Positions 50,914 through 60,463 of a stretch of 64,000 nucleotides of DNA are shown here, piece after piece. Within the stretch, counting starts at the first letter, position 1, and every line of letters begins with the position of its first letter. The notes beneath the pieces were generated by a model. That model searched no databases. It had not been told where the DNA came from and saw only the letters and a program-made list of their open reading frames with translations. This DNA comes from Vibrio parahaemolyticus. Lineage in GTDB: Bacteria; Pseudomonadota; Gammaproteobacteria; Enterobacterales; Vibrionaceae. The DNA lies in assembly GCF_900460535.1 (NCBI RefSeq), contig NZ_UHIL01000001.1:1674001-1738000 (forward strand). Direction: 5' to 3'. The translations under genes were made by a program, and so were the position numbers.

Positions 50914-52863
50914 TTATTTTCCTTTATCTTCTGCGCGAGTTGGAGGGAAGTTAATCTCCTCCCCGTCGCTAGTCAGAATGCCGATGTGACTCGGTTTTCC
51001 TTCATCGTCCAAGCGTAACTCTCCGATAGCACTGTGATTAACCAAGCGATAAAAATTGTGAGTGCTTGGCGCGCGTTTGTAGATCTTCAAGCGTTTACGT
51101 TTCGTAAACCAGTTGAGAGGTGAACGCGGACTGTAAAGCATTCTGTCTAGGCCATCGCAGATCGTGAGCAGTTGCGTAGGAAACTGGTTTTTAATGCCGC
51201 TACAGGTGATTTGATAAATATTCGGGCTGTTTTTTCGATAACGCAATTTGATGTCATAGGCGAACGAGTAGTGAACGTCACCAGACAAAATCACAAAGTT
51301 GGTTGGTGTTTTGGTATGCGTAAAAATACTGATGAGCGTATTGGCACTGCCCGGATGCGCCATCCAGTTTTCGGCATCGACCATCAACGGTTTGCCAAGC
51401 ATTGTTACCACACGCTGCAAGGCTTCAATGAATTTCACACCAAACATGGGAGCGGCAGAAACAATAATCACTTTGTCTTGATGCACCAGCTCTTGGTGGA
51501 AGTCAATCATCGCTTCCCAATCCATCAAACCCGATGGTTTATTCATGCGAGATTCAGACCGCCAGCGGCGAGTTCGTGTGTCGAGTACCACGACCTTTGG
51601 TGAAGTAGGGATAGTGTAATGCCATTCTTCGAAGCGATAGAGATGTTGAATAAAGGCATCTTGAGCTTGCGAAGAGGGCGTGTCGAAAAAGTGGTTCGCG
51701 TGTCGCCAAAACGTCTCGTTAAACTTTTCTGGCGCGTTTCCCCAGCCTTGGCAAAGCCAGTACGCGATCAAACTGTTGCCGATAATGCGTTTTGAGAAAA
51801 CGTTGCTGTAAGCCGCTTGTTCCCAGCCGATGGTTAAGTTCCAATCGTCGGTTACGTCGTGATCATCAAAGATCATATAGGTAGGGATGTGCGCGAGCAG
51901 TCTTTGTACCTTCGCCAAACCTGCAACAAAGTTATCTATTTGGACTTTTTCCTCGCGCCATTGCTGTTGCCATTTTGGTTCGAGAGTTCTTCCACCAACC
52001 GTGAATGCAGTTTCCAGCAAGCGGTCGCGTTGGATTAGATCCCAAAGGGTAGGTGACCAAACTAGCAGATACATTGCAAAGCATTCAGCGAAACTGATCA
52101 GGTGGTTTTCACACTCTTTCGCACTAAAAATGGGTGTGCCCCGATGAGGGAACAGCTTGGTTAACAAACTACCGTCATCGACATAATGTGGCAGAAGCTT
52201 ATCGCGTCCATAGTAGCAATCTGGGTGTTTATACAGTGCTTTTGTATCTGCAATGGGCGCTTGCTCAAATTGCTCGTCTGGTAACCCTAGTAGCTTAACG
52301 ACTTGCTCAATGGCGTCCAAAGTCGGCCCCGCTACGTGGTCTGCATAAATTTGGTCACCACTCATGATCAGCATGTCTGGTCGCTCATCAACACGTAAGC
52401 TAGCGACCTTTTCGTCTGCAGTGACTAAAGTGTCTTTACTAAAATGGTGAGGATTTCGACAAGAGCCATGAAGAACGTAATCGGCTTTCTCGCTGATCAC
52501 AAACTCCAATCCTTGATGTGGATGTTGGTCTTGTTCATAGCTCAGATGTGGCAACAGCTTAGTCAATAGACCATCTTGAGTTTGAATTTGGTAGCGAAGC
52601 GGTTGATGAGTTGGGTAATCACCTTTAATGGCGAGTAAGCTTACCCACGCTCTCTGACCTATTTGGAGCTGCTGAAGTTCATCAAGTGATTGTGATGTGT
52701 ATGCGTTGTGAGTGCTTGCATCCATTATTTCAACCACGCCTTTAAGAGGCTTGGTTGTCACTAGCCAAATGTTGATTTCAGACGCGGTGACTTTGCGCAG
52801 GACAGGCCCTGCAATAATAAGAGGAAGGGGAGTAGGTTCAGTATTGGTCGACGTTGTTGGCAA
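50914..52863 (-). CDS. PhoD-like phosphatase / metallophosphatase
   Basis: A 649-residue protein of the alkaline phosphatase D group. The metal-site motifs are visible as MLIMSGDQIYADHVAG, YMIFDDHDVTDDWNLTIGWE and ILSGDVHYSFAYDIKL. There is no signal peptide, unlike classical PhoD, so it may be cytoplasmic. Phosphodiesterase or phosphatase activity on an unknown substrate is expected. It starts 9 bases after the stop of the small acidic gene (52873-53223), so the two form an operon. Confidence 0.86.
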   Translation of the reverse strand: MPTTSTNTEPTPLPLIIAGPVLRKVTASEINIWLVTTKPLKGVVEIMDASTHNAYTSQSLDELQQLQIGQRAWVSLLAIKGDYPTHQPLRYQIQTQDGLLTKLLPHLSYEQDQHPHQGLEFVISEKADYVLHGSCRNPHHFSKDTLVTADEKVASLRVDERPDMLIMSGDQIYADHVAGPTLDAIEQVVKLLGLPDEQFEQAPIADTKALYKHPDCYYGRDKLLPHYVDDGSLLTKLFPHRGTPIFSAKECENHLISFAECFAMYLLVWSPTLWDLIQRDRLLETAFTVGGRTLEPKWQQQWREEKVQIDNFVAGLAKVQRLLAHIPTYMIFDDHDVTDDWNLTIGWEQAAYSNVFSKRIIGNSLIAYWLCQGWGNAPEKFNETFWRHANHFFDTPSSQAQDAFIQHLYRFEEWHYTIPTSPKVVVLDTRTRRWRSESRMNKPSGLMDWEAMIDFHQELVHQDKVIIVSAAPMFGVKFIEALQRVVTMLGKPLMVDAENWMAHPGSANTLISIFTHTKTPTNFVILSGDVHYSFAYDIKLRYRKNSPNIYQITCSGIKNQFPTQLLTICDGLDRMLYSPRSPLNWFTKRKRLKIYKRAPSTHNFYRLVNHSAIGELRLDDEGKPSHIGILTSDGEEINFPPTRAEDKGK

Positions 52864-52872
52864 AGCGCTTCC

Positions 52873-53223
52873 TTATGTATCTGATTCTTCTTCTAATACT
52901 TCGATGACTTGAGAGCTGCTAAGTTCATGCCCCATTAAGAACAAACCTAACATCGCATCCGCTTTTGATGCGTTGTCACTGTCTTCATCCAGAATTTGTT
53001 GCAGGCGAGTGCGTATCAAATCTATTTCATGATCGACAAAACCACGGCCTTCTTCGTCACCTTGTCCATCTTCAGGTGCGTTATCGAAGTGCAAAAACAG
53101 GAGCTCACCATCGAGCTTGGTATCCACTAATCTTTCAGGTAGCCACTCTTCTCCCATCACGATGTCTGGGTTGGAGTTAGACGGCAAATTATTGAGGATA
53201 GAGATAAGTTCTGATGCTTTCAC
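52873..53223 (-). CDS. Small acidic hypothetical protein upstream of the PhoD-like gene
   Basis: A 116-residue protein with many Asp and Glu residues (FDNAPEDGQGDEEGRGFVDH, LQQILDEDSDNASKADAMLG). The N-terminal MKASELISILNNLPSNSNPD resembles short helical modules of unknown role. No signal peptide. It is the first gene of a two-gene unit with the PhoD-like phosphatase. Function not recognised. Confidence 0.75.
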   Translation of the reverse strand: MKASELISILNNLPSNSNPDIVMGEEWLPERLVDTKLDGELLFLHFDNAPEDGQGDEEGRGFVDHEIDLIRTRLQQILDEDSDNASKADAMLGLFLMGHELSSSQVIEVLEEESDT

Positions 53224-53316
53224 GTTTACTTCGTTATGTTTAAGTTCAAGCTAAACCCATAAGTGGCTGCTTTTAATGATTTTTGATGACGACATGCCTA
53301 GATTACTGGCATAGTT

Positions 53317-53335
53317 CGTTGTTAGGTTAACAACG
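53317..53335. promoter_or_regulatory. Inverted repeat in the divergent promoter region
   Basis: CGTTGTTA-GGT-TAACAACG, a perfect 8-bp dyad with a 3-base spacer between the divergent acidic-protein and outer-membrane genes. It could be an operator; no named regulator was matched. Confidence 0.5.
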
Positions 53336-53479
53336 CACTGAGATTATGTTCATGCCAACGTATCAAAGTGCATGACGCGAACTGTCACGCACATGACAAC
53401 GTTAAGTATTGTAACGGCTAATATCGAAAGAACATAAGCTTAATTCACTGATTTTCACCATCAACTTTGATTAAAACCC

Positions 53480-54784
53480 ATGAAGAGATTGAAACAAGCC
53501 ACCATGATGCTTACGCTCGCTGCGGCTGTATCAACGGCTTATGCAACAGATGAGCAAACGTGGGGCATTGCCGCCATGTATCGCACGGCCTCGATTCCTT
53601 TTTACACTGCTAACGATGACTCTACGGTGAGCACCTTCGTGCCGATGATGTTTTTTGAAAATGAACATTTGTACATTAACGGACTCGAGGGTGGCGCTTT
53701 TCTGTTTAACGAAGAGGATTCTGACTGGCGAGTGAGCGCGATTACGCGTCTTCGTTTTGTCGACATTCCTAAATCCGTTCAAAACGCGTTTGAAGGTGAT
53801 CGCGTCGATTTTGGTGGCCAACTGCGTTATGACTTTAATGAAAACTGGCGAGCTGAAGTGGAATTGATGACGGATGACGAGTTTCAGTTCCACTCAAACT
53901 ACAGAATTGCAGCAAATTACGAGCTGGGTGATTGGGAGTTCGAACCATCTTTTACCATCCGTTATAAGGACTCTGATTTCAACAGCGAGTATTACGCTTT
54001 CAAAGATGTGACAGGGGAAAGAATCGGTGCTGGCGCAGATGCTAATCTGGGCATCAAAGCGCGTTATCACGTGATTTCTAACCTCTATTTGTTGGGCGAA
54101 ACCAGCGTGACGCGCTTAGACAACGAAGCTTACAAGAGCGGAATTGTCGAAGATCGTTACCAAGGTGAAGTGTTTGTCGGTTTCGGCTTCTTTAACGACA
54201 AAGGCAAAGAGCGAAAATCTGACCTTCACAATCGCCCATATTTGCGAATTGCGCACGGCTGGGCGACGCCTTCCAATATGGGAGACATTTTCAAGTTCAA
54301 CGCAGAAAAGGATGAATACGATAATCAGCTCACTTCGTTTTTCTACGGACATCCGTTGACTGATGAACTGTTTGGTTTGCCTCTTGATATCTATTTAACG
54401 CCTGGTTTGGTTCATCATTGGTCGTCGGATGCTCAGTCATCTAGTACCGAATATGTCATGGCGATTAAAGCGTATTACACCTTTAACTGGCCGACTCAAT
54501 GGCGTTTTGGTGTTGCGGAAGGGATGTCTTACATCGACAACATCACCTATATCGAAGGTACAGAAATGGAAGAGAAAGGTTACACGCCAAGTAACTTGCT
54601 TAACTATCTGGACTTTTCATTGGATGTGAACGTCGGTGACCTGTTTAACCAAAAAGATTGGGAGAACATGTGGGTGGGGTATTCGTTACACCATCGCTCT
54701 GCGATCTTCGAAAACGCCTCTCAATTTGGCAGAATTAAAGGCGGAAGTAACTACAACACGATTTATTTCCAATACGAATTCTAA
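53480..54784 (+). CDS. MipA/OmpV-like outer-membrane protein
   Basis: A signal peptide (MMLTLAAAVSTAYAT) leads into a 434-residue beta-rich protein. The first two thirds follow the MipA/OmpV pattern (GIAAMYRTASIPFYTANDDS, FVPMMFFENEHLYINGLEGG). The last 60 residues (MWVGYSLHHRSAIFENASQF, then NYNTIYFQYEF) look like a lipid A deacylase (PagL)-type barrel end with a His-x-x-Ser arrangement, and the chain ends in Phe. The fused layout is longer than usual OmpV (about 250). ATG 53480 has no strong ribosome binding site, but the signal peptide fits. Confidence 0.78.
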   Translation: MKRLKQATMMLTLAAAVSTAYATDEQTWGIAAMYRTASIPFYTANDDSTVSTFVPMMFFENEHLYINGLEGGAFLFNEEDSDWRVSAITRLRFVDIPKSVQNAFEGDRVDFGGQLRYDFNENWRAEVELMTDDEFQFHSNYRIAANYELGDWEFEPSFTIRYKDSDFNSEYYAFKDVTGERIGAGADANLGIKARYHVISNLYLLGETSVTRLDNEAYKSGIVEDRYQGEVFVGFGFFNDKGKERKSDLHNRPYLRIAHGWATPSNMGDIFKFNAEKDEYDNQLTSFFYGHPLTDELFGLPLDIYLTPGLVHHWSSDAQSSSTEYVMAIKAYYTFNWPTQWRFGVAEGMSYIDNITYIEGTEMEEKGYTPSNLLNYLDFSLDVNVGDLFNQKDWENMWVGYSLHHRSAIFENASQFGRIKGGSNYNTIYFQYEF

Positions 54785-54794
54785 ATACATTATT

Positions 54795-54824
54795 AAGCCC
54801 TGTAATCCTACAGGGCTTTTTATT
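54795..54824 (+). terminator. Terminator after the outer-membrane protein gene
   Basis: AAGCCCTGTA-ATCCT-ACAGGGCTTTTT, a perfect 10-bp stem with a T tract, 11 bases after the stop. Confidence 0.9.
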
Positions 54825-55272
54825 TATCCAATAATTGATAACCATTATTATTTTTATTCTTCTGTATTCTATTTTTGTATTTATATATTCAATTTTAATT
54901 AGTAAATATTATCTATTTTACCTAGCTCTGACCTATTCATATTTCATTAATAAAAAATCGTAAAATGAAATATAAGATTACGCATCGTGCCATTTATAAA
55001 TTGATAGTGGTCAAACTTATTAACCATTAAATCTACAAGGATATCGATAGTGGTTTCTTGTCTGGCTTTAGTTGCTCAAGGCCTGATAAGTAAAGCTTGA
55101 TTAATAGATCTTAGAAATGTCACTTTGACCTCAAAGTGTTTTAGATATTTTCAAATCATGCCTATTTTGAAAATACGATCTCTATATCTTATTTGTTTCT
55201 AATTAGTGTTCTTTCCCCACTTGTTATTAATTAAGCGCCACTCCCAATTTTAAATGCACTTAGGAAAAAACC
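54825..55272 (+). promoter_or_regulatory. Upstream region of the dms operon
   Basis: About 450 AT-rich bases without a gene. An 18-bp palindrome CACTTTGACCTCAAAGTG lies at 55121-55138, 135 bases before dmsA, and a half-conserved FNR-like TTGAT-TAAT-AGATC at 55097. The palindrome could be an operator, but no named factor was matched, and the FNR site is weak. Confidence 0.5.
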
Positions 55273-57720
55273 ATGAGTCAAAATGGTAAGTTTAATATTA
55301 CTCGGCGTGATGCTTTAAAGGGCGGTTCTGCACTTGGCGCTTTAGCGTTAGCAGGAAACGCGCTTTCTCTCCCGTTCGCAACTAAAGCGGTTGCCAAAGA
55401 AACGCCAGCAAAACCAAATGAAAAAATTGTCTGGTCGGCATGTACCGTAAACTGTGGTTCTCGTTGTCCGCTTCGTATGCACGTGGTCGACGGTGAAATC
55501 AAATGGGTAGAAACCGATAACACGGGTGATGATGTGTATAACCACAATCATCAAGTTCGTGCTTGTTTGCGTGGTCGCTCTATGCGTCGCCGTGTTTACT
55601 CGCCAGACCGTTTGAAATACCCACTTCTTCGCGTTGGTAAACGTGGTGAAGGTAAGTTCAAACGCATCACTTGGGACGAAGCCTTTGACCTCATTGGTGA
55701 CAACCTAAAACGCATCATTAAAGACTACGGTAATGACGCGGTTTACTTAAACTACGGTACGGGTACCTTGGGTGGTACGGTAACTAAGAGCTGGGATCCG
55801 AGCGCGACATTGGTTGCACGTATGATGAACCTTTGTGGTGGTTACCTGAATCACTACGGCGACTACTCGGCAGCTAACATTGAATGTATGTCTGAGTATT
55901 TCTACGGCACTTGGGTAGACAACAACTCGATTGACGACGTACAAAATGCAGATCTTTGTCTGATGTTTGGTAACAACCCTGCAGAAACTCGTATGTCGGG
56001 CGGTGGTCAGGTTCACAACTACGTGGACGCAAAAAACATCAGCCACACACGTACGATCTGTATCGACCCTCGTTACACCGATACTGCCGCTGGCCGTGAA
56101 GACCAATGGGTACCAATCAAGCATGGTACTGACGCTGCACTGATCGCTGCTATCGCAAATGTATTGATCAGCGAAGATAAAGTCGACCAAGACTTCCTTG
56201 ACCGTTACTGTGTGGGTTACGACCGCAAAACACTGCCAGCGTCAGCGCCAGAAAACGGTAGCTACAAAGATTACATCATGGGCACAGGTCCAGATGGTAT
56301 CGAGAAAACACCAGAGTGGGCACAACCAATCACAGGTATTCCTGCTGATGTGATCTTGAAACTTGCGCGTGAAATCGGCGATGCAAAACGTATTTACATC
56401 ACGCAAGGTTGGGGTCTACAACGCTCAGCAAACGGGGAGCAAGCGTGTAAAGCGATCATGATGCTGTCTCTGCTTCGAGGTCAGGTTGGTCTACAAGGTG
56501 GTGGTACTGGTGCTCGTGAGGGTAACCACTCTTACCCATTCCAACGCTTCCCGAAAGTGCCAAACCCAATCAGCGCTTCTATCCCAATGTTCCTTTGGAC
56601 AGATACGATTTTCCGTGGCACTGAGATGACCGATCTTACTGACGGTATCAAAGGTGTTCAGAAGCTGCAAAACAACATCAAGTTCATCTGGAACTACGCG
56701 GGTAACTGCCTGATTAACCAACACTCAGACATCAACCGCACACACGACATTCTTCAAGATGAAAAAGCGTGTGAAATGATTGTGGTGATCGATAACCACA
56801 TGACGTCTTCTGCGAAGTATGCCGATATCGTACTGCCAGACTGTACAACGTCAGAGCAATCGGATTTCTGTATGGATGGTGCGGCGGCGTCAATGCCTTA
56901 CTTCATCTTTGCAAGCCAAGCGATTCAACCTCGTTTCGAATGTAAGCCAATCTACGACATCATGTCTGGCGTGGCGAAGCGTATGGGCGTGTTTGATGAG
57001 TTTACTGAAGGTCGCACGCAAGAAGAGTGGCTGCAATGGATGTACGCTCAGACCGTCAAACAAAACAACGATCCAAACCTGCCGTCTTACGATGAGATGA
57101 GAAAGCAGGGCATCTACAAGAAGCAATTCGACCGTCCACACGTGGCGTTTGAGGACTTCCGCCGTGACCCAGAAGCGAATCCATTGCCTTCGCCATCAGG
57201 TAAGATTGAGATCTACTCAGAGACCCTCGCGCAGATCAACGAAGAATGGGAACTGGATGAAGATGAATCCATCACACCATTGCCTGAATACGTATCGACG
57301 TTCAACGGCTGGGATTCGCCAGATCGTAAAGAGTTCCCGCTTCAGTTAACGGGCTTCCACTACAAAGCTCGTGCGCACTCTACGTACGGCAACGTCGACA
57401 TCCTAAAAGCAGCAGCACCACAAGATCTTTGGATCAACCCGATTGATGCAGCGTCACGCAACATTGAAAACGGTGATTTGGTTAGCGTGCGCAGCAAGTT
57501 CGGTGAAATGAACGTTCGCGTAAAAGTGACCCCACGCATCATGCCGCATGTGGTTGGCTTAGGTGAGGGTGCATGGTACGCACCAAACGCAAAAGGTGTT
57601 GACCAAGCGGGCTCAATCAACGTGCTGACAACACAACGTCCAAGCCCGTTGGCAAAATCGAACCCGAGCCATACCAACCTCGTTGAAGTGACGCTAATTA
57701 AGAAAATGGGGGCTAAATAA
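55273..57720 (+). CDS. dmsA: DmsA, DMSO reductase molybdopterin subunit
   Basis: A 815-residue molybdopterin oxidoreductase with a twin-arginine signal (ITRRDALKGG, then hydrophobic ALGALALAGNA), exported folded to the periplasm. A [4Fe-4S] site follows (CTVNCGSRCPLRMHV ... ACLRGRSMRRR). The bis-MGD core includes KSWDPSATLVARMMNLCGGY and the MGD-binding TQGWGLQRSANGEQACKA. It reduces DMSO or similar S/N-oxides in anaerobic respiration. ATG 55273 follows AGGAAAAAACC. The stop overlaps dmsB by one base (TAATG). Confidence 0.93.
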   Translation: MSQNGKFNITRRDALKGGSALGALALAGNALSLPFATKAVAKETPAKPNEKIVWSACTVNCGSRCPLRMHVVDGEIKWVETDNTGDDVYNHNHQVRACLRGRSMRRRVYSPDRLKYPLLRVGKRGEGKFKRITWDEAFDLIGDNLKRIIKDYGNDAVYLNYGTGTLGGTVTKSWDPSATLVARMMNLCGGYLNHYGDYSAANIECMSEYFYGTWVDNNSIDDVQNADLCLMFGNNPAETRMSGGGQVHNYVDAKNISHTRTICIDPRYTDTAAGREDQWVPIKHGTDAALIAAIANVLISEDKVDQDFLDRYCVGYDRKTLPASAPENGSYKDYIMGTGPDGIEKTPEWAQPITGIPADVILKLAREIGDAKRIYITQGWGLQRSANGEQACKAIMMLSLLRGQVGLQGGGTGAREGNHSYPFQRFPKVPNPISASIPMFLWTDTIFRGTEMTDLTDGIKGVQKLQNNIKFIWNYAGNCLINQHSDINRTHDILQDEKACEMIVVIDNHMTSSAKYADIVLPDCTTSEQSDFCMDGAAASMPYFIFASQAIQPRFECKPIYDIMSGVAKRMGVFDEFTEGRTQEEWLQWMYAQTVKQNNDPNLPSYDEMRKQGIYKKQFDRPHVAFEDFRRDPEANPLPSPSGKIEIYSETLAQINEEWELDEDESITPLPEYVSTFNGWDSPDRKEFPLQLTGFHYKARAHSTYGNVDILKAAAPQDLWINPIDAASRNIENGDLVSVRSKFGEMNVRVKVTPRIMPHVVGLGEGAWYAPNAKGVDQAGSINVLTTQRPSPLAKSNPSHTNLVEVTLIKKMGAK

Positions 57721-58349
57721 TGAGCACAGCGAAACAGTATGGCTTTTACATTGATTCAAGCAAATGTACTGGCTGCAAAACATGTCAGCTCTCTTGTAAA
57801 GACAATAAAGATCTGGGTGTCGACCGTAACTTCCGTCGTGTTTACGAATATGTAGGCGGCAACTGGACAGAAGAAAACGGCGCGTTCCGTCAAAATGTGT
57901 TTGCGTACTACCTATCGATCTCTTGTAACCACTGTACTAACCCTGCGTGTACCAAGGTTTGTCCATCTGGTGCAATGCACAAGCGTGAAGAAGACGGCTT
58001 TGTTGTTGTTGATGAAAGCGTGTGTATCGGCTGTAAATCTTGTCACATGGCATGTCCTTACGGCGCGCCTCAATACAGCGAAGAAAAAGGTCACATGACC
58101 AAGTGTGATGGCTGTTACGAACGTGTCGCAGAAGGCTTAATGCCAATCTGTGTGGACAGCTGCCCATTGCGTGCGATTGAGTTTGGTCCAATTGATGAGC
58201 TACGCGCGAAATACGGTTCAAACGCGGATGTGGCACCATTGCCAGATTCTCGCATTACGAGCCCAAACCTGATCGTGAAGCTAAATCCAAATGGTCGTCC
58301 AACCAATGACCGCACGGGTTTCCTACAGAATCCAAGAGAGGTGAAATAA
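57720..58349 (+). CDS. dmsB: DmsB, electron-transfer iron-sulfur subunit
   Basis: A 209-residue protein with four [4Fe-4S] clusters: CTGCKTCQLSCKDNKD, CNHCTNPACTKVCPSGAMHK, CIGCKSCHMACPYGAPQY and CDGCYERVAEGLMPICVDSC, with the family closing PLRAIEFG. It moves electrons from the quinol-oxidising DmsC to DmsA. Overlaps both neighbours by one base, as expected for a tightly coupled operon. It has no signal of its own and travels with DmsA through the Tat system. Confidence 0.95.
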   Translation: MSTAKQYGFYIDSSKCTGCKTCQLSCKDNKDLGVDRNFRRVYEYVGGNWTEENGAFRQNVFAYYLSISCNHCTNPACTKVCPSGAMHKREEDGFVVVDESVCIGCKSCHMACPYGAPQYSEEKGHMTKCDGCYERVAEGLMPICVDSCPLRAIEFGPIDELRAKYGSNADVAPLPDSRITSPNLIVKLNPNGRPTNDRTGFLQNPREVK

Positions 58350-59200
58350 TGTTATACGAAGCACCATTAGTTGCCTTTACGGTTCTTGCTCAAACAGCGG
58401 TTGGCGCGCACCTAACGGTTAACGCATTCGAGAAATTCGGTAAGCCACCACGCGTGACAGAACCTCGTATGAACATCGCTCGTTTTGCAATTTTGGTTGT
58501 AATGGGATTGGGTTTCTTGTTCTCAACCACTCACTTAGGTAGCCCACTTCGTGCCTTCAACGCATTAAACCGTGTTGGTAGTGCGGCGCTATCTAACGAG
58601 ATCTTAACAGGTGCAAGCTTTCTGTCTCTAGCGGGTTTGTACTGGTTGCTAACGATTCTAAAAATCGGCAGCGAAGGCGTGCGCAAAATCGTGAACTGGT
58701 TGTCTATCGCGGTTGGCGTGATTTTCATGTTCGCGATGGCAAATGTTTACCAAATCGAAACGGTTCCAGCATGGTACTCACCAATGACAACGGTTGCGTT
58801 TTGGTTCACGGTCGTGACTTCGGGCCTGATGTTTGGTTACACGCTGATCAACGTATTGGACGTGACGGCTGAGAAAACCAATCGTCGCCTAATGTGGGCA
58901 GGTGTGAGTTTGATTGCGCTGAACCTAGCGTTCTCAGTAATGCAAACCATTCACTTCGCAGGTATCTCAACCGCGATTCACAGTGGCTTAGATCAAATCA
59001 CCATGCTATCTGGCTATGTTGCCGGTCATGTGATGTTGCTTGTGGTTGCTACTGCTCTTTGGGTATTCGCTGAGTTGTTTACCGCAGAAGGTCGTCAGAA
59101 GAACTTGCTGGTTATCGTGGCATTCGTCGCCTTGTTCGTTGCGGAGATTCTGGGTCGTAACGTGTTCTACGGCATGCACTTTACATCTGGTTTGTACTAA
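58349..59200 (+). CDS. dmsC: DmsC, membrane anchor subunit
   Basis: A 283-residue membrane protein with about eight hydrophobic helices (ARFAILVVMGLGFLFSTTHL, TTVAFWFTVVTSGLMFGYTL, GYVAGHVMLLVVATALWVFA). DmsC anchors the DmsAB dimer and oxidises menaquinol. The start overlaps dmsB (TAATG). About 110 bases follow before the chaperone gene, with an AAGGTACTTC ribosome-site-like sequence. Confidence 0.93.
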   Translation: MLYEAPLVAFTVLAQTAVGAHLTVNAFEKFGKPPRVTEPRMNIARFAILVVMGLGFLFSTTHLGSPLRAFNALNRVGSAALSNEILTGASFLSLAGLYWLLTILKIGSEGVRKIVNWLSIAVGVIFMFAMANVYQIETVPAWYSPMTTVAFWFTVVTSGLMFGYTLINVLDVTAEKTNRRLMWAGVSLIALNLAFSVMQTIHFAGISTAIHSGLDQITMLSGYVAGHVMLLVVATALWVFAELFTAEGRQKNLLVIVAFVALFVAEILGRNVFYGMHFTSGLY

Positions 59201-59311
59201 TAACCGTGATTTGTGCTGATAACCATGAATAGAGTGGGGCGAGTGTTCGTCCCACCTCTTTTCCGTTTTACTTAATCGAAGAATAAAAGCGCCAGTCATC
59301 AAAGGTACTTC

Positions 59312-59923
59312 ATGCAAATTTCTCAACTTGAACCACAAGATACCAGCATCGTTCTTAAGCTGTTTGGTGCACTGTTTTACTACCAGCCTAAAGATTACTC
59401 TGAGGCAAATCTCGATACGTTGCTGAGCAATACAGATACACCAATCGAAGCGCTTAATGACATGTTACGCAGCTTTCAAAACGAGAGCGAAGAGGCACTG
59501 CAAATGGAGCACGATCGCATGTTTTCCGGTATTGGTGAGATGCCAGCGCCACCTTGGGGATCGGCTTATCTAGATAAAGAGGCGGTGTTGTTTGGTGAAT
59601 CAACCATTGAATATCGTTACTTCTTGCAGCGTTGTGGTTTTTCTTTGGAATCTGACCAACGTGAGCCAGAAGACCAGATCGGCTTGATGCTGATGGTGTT
59701 AGGCATGTTGATTGAAACTGAACAGCAAAAACTGGCGGCTGAAATGCTGCGCGAGCACTTGATGACGTGGTTTGGTTTTTTCAACAAGCGCTTCAAAAAA
59801 GCGGTGACTCTCACGCCTTACTCAAAACTGTCGAACCTTACTGAAGAATTACTTCAATCCTTGAGTGAGCAATACCAAGTCGTTGTGCCAGCAAAGAGAG
59901 ATTACTCGGATGCGCCAGTCTGA
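59312..59923 (+). CDS. TorD/DmsD-family redox enzyme maturation chaperone
   Basis: A 203-residue helical cytoplasmic chaperone of the TorD/DmsD/NarJ group. The family stretch is MEHDRMFSGIGEMPAPPWGS, followed by YRYFLQRCGFSLESDQREPE and DQIGLMLMVLGMLIET. It binds the Tat signal of DmsA and holds it until the cofactor is loaded. Position right after dmsABC supports DmsD-like use. The stop overlaps the ferredoxin start by 14 bases. Confidence 0.9.
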   Translation: MQISQLEPQDTSIVLKLFGALFYYQPKDYSEANLDTLLSNTDTPIEALNDMLRSFQNESEEALQMEHDRMFSGIGEMPAPPWGSAYLDKEAVLFGESTIEYRYFLQRCGFSLESDQREPEDQIGLMLMVLGMLIETEQQKLAAEMLREHLMTWFGFFNKRFKKAVTLTPYSKLSNLTEELLQSLSEQYQVVVPAKRDYSDAPV

Positions 59924-60407
59924 ATCGGTTGACCTAAGCAAGCGACGTCTGTTTTCGTTCCGTCGCGCGCCAGTAGAGCAAGCTCAAGAGCCTCGTGTTA
60001 AAGCGAGACCACCGTATGCGGTGGAAGAGTCGATGTTCACAAGGTTATGTGATGGATGCGGAAAGTGCGCTTCTGCATGTCCAAGCCAAATCATTGAAAT
60101 GGTTGGTGGCGTTGCCGCGTTAGACATCAGCTACTCAGTATGTGATTTATGCGGTGAGTGTAAGTCGGCATGCCCTACATTGGCGCTTTCAAATCAAACA
60201 GAGTCTACAGGCTTGATTGCAACTATCTCGAACAGCTGTGAAAACTTATACGGTTATTGCGGTAGTTGCGAGGACAGTTGCCCATACGATGCCTTGCAAT
60301 GGCAAGACGATGCCAAACCCAAAATTGATGCAGCCAAATGCAAAGGTTGTGGGCAATGTGCGCAAAGCTGTTACACCAGCATGATCAGCTTTGACTTAAA
60401 ACGATAA
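59910..60407 (+). CDS. NapF-like ferredoxin with four iron-sulfur motifs
   Basis: The likely start is ATG 59910 (MRQSESVDLSKRRLFSFRRA), inside the end of the chaperone gene; the longer frame from 59865 has a less natural start. The 165 residues hold cysteine sets CDGCGKCASACPS, CDLCGECKSACPT, CGSCEDSCP and CKGCGQCAQSC, like NapF ferredoxins, cytoplasmic helpers of periplasmic molybdoenzymes. A basic N-terminus without Tat signal keeps it in the cytoplasm. It may supply electrons or clusters during DmsA maturation. Confidence 0.88.
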   Translation: MRQSESVDLSKRRLFSFRRAPVEQAQEPRVKARPPYAVEESMFTRLCDGCGKCASACPSQIIEMVGGVAALDISYSVCDLCGECKSACPTLALSNQTESTGLIATISNSCENLYGYCGSCEDSCPYDALQWQDDAKPKIDAAKCKGCGQCAQSCYTSMISFDLKR

Positions 60408-60438
60408 AAAAGGGATTGGCGTACACCAATCCCTTTTT
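60406..60438. terminator. Bidirectional terminator between dms operon and azoreductase
   Basis: AAAAAAGGGATTGG-loop-CCAATCCCTTTTT, a perfect 9-bp GC stem with A and T tracts, between the ferredoxin gene and the convergent azoR. Confidence 0.92.
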
Positions 60439-60463
60439 ATTTGTATTCTTTTTGTCGTTGAAG

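Noticed and set aside
55097..55111. FNR box upstream of dmsA
   Set aside because: TTGAT-TAAT-AGATC matches only one half of TTGAT-N4-ATCAA; too weak to call.
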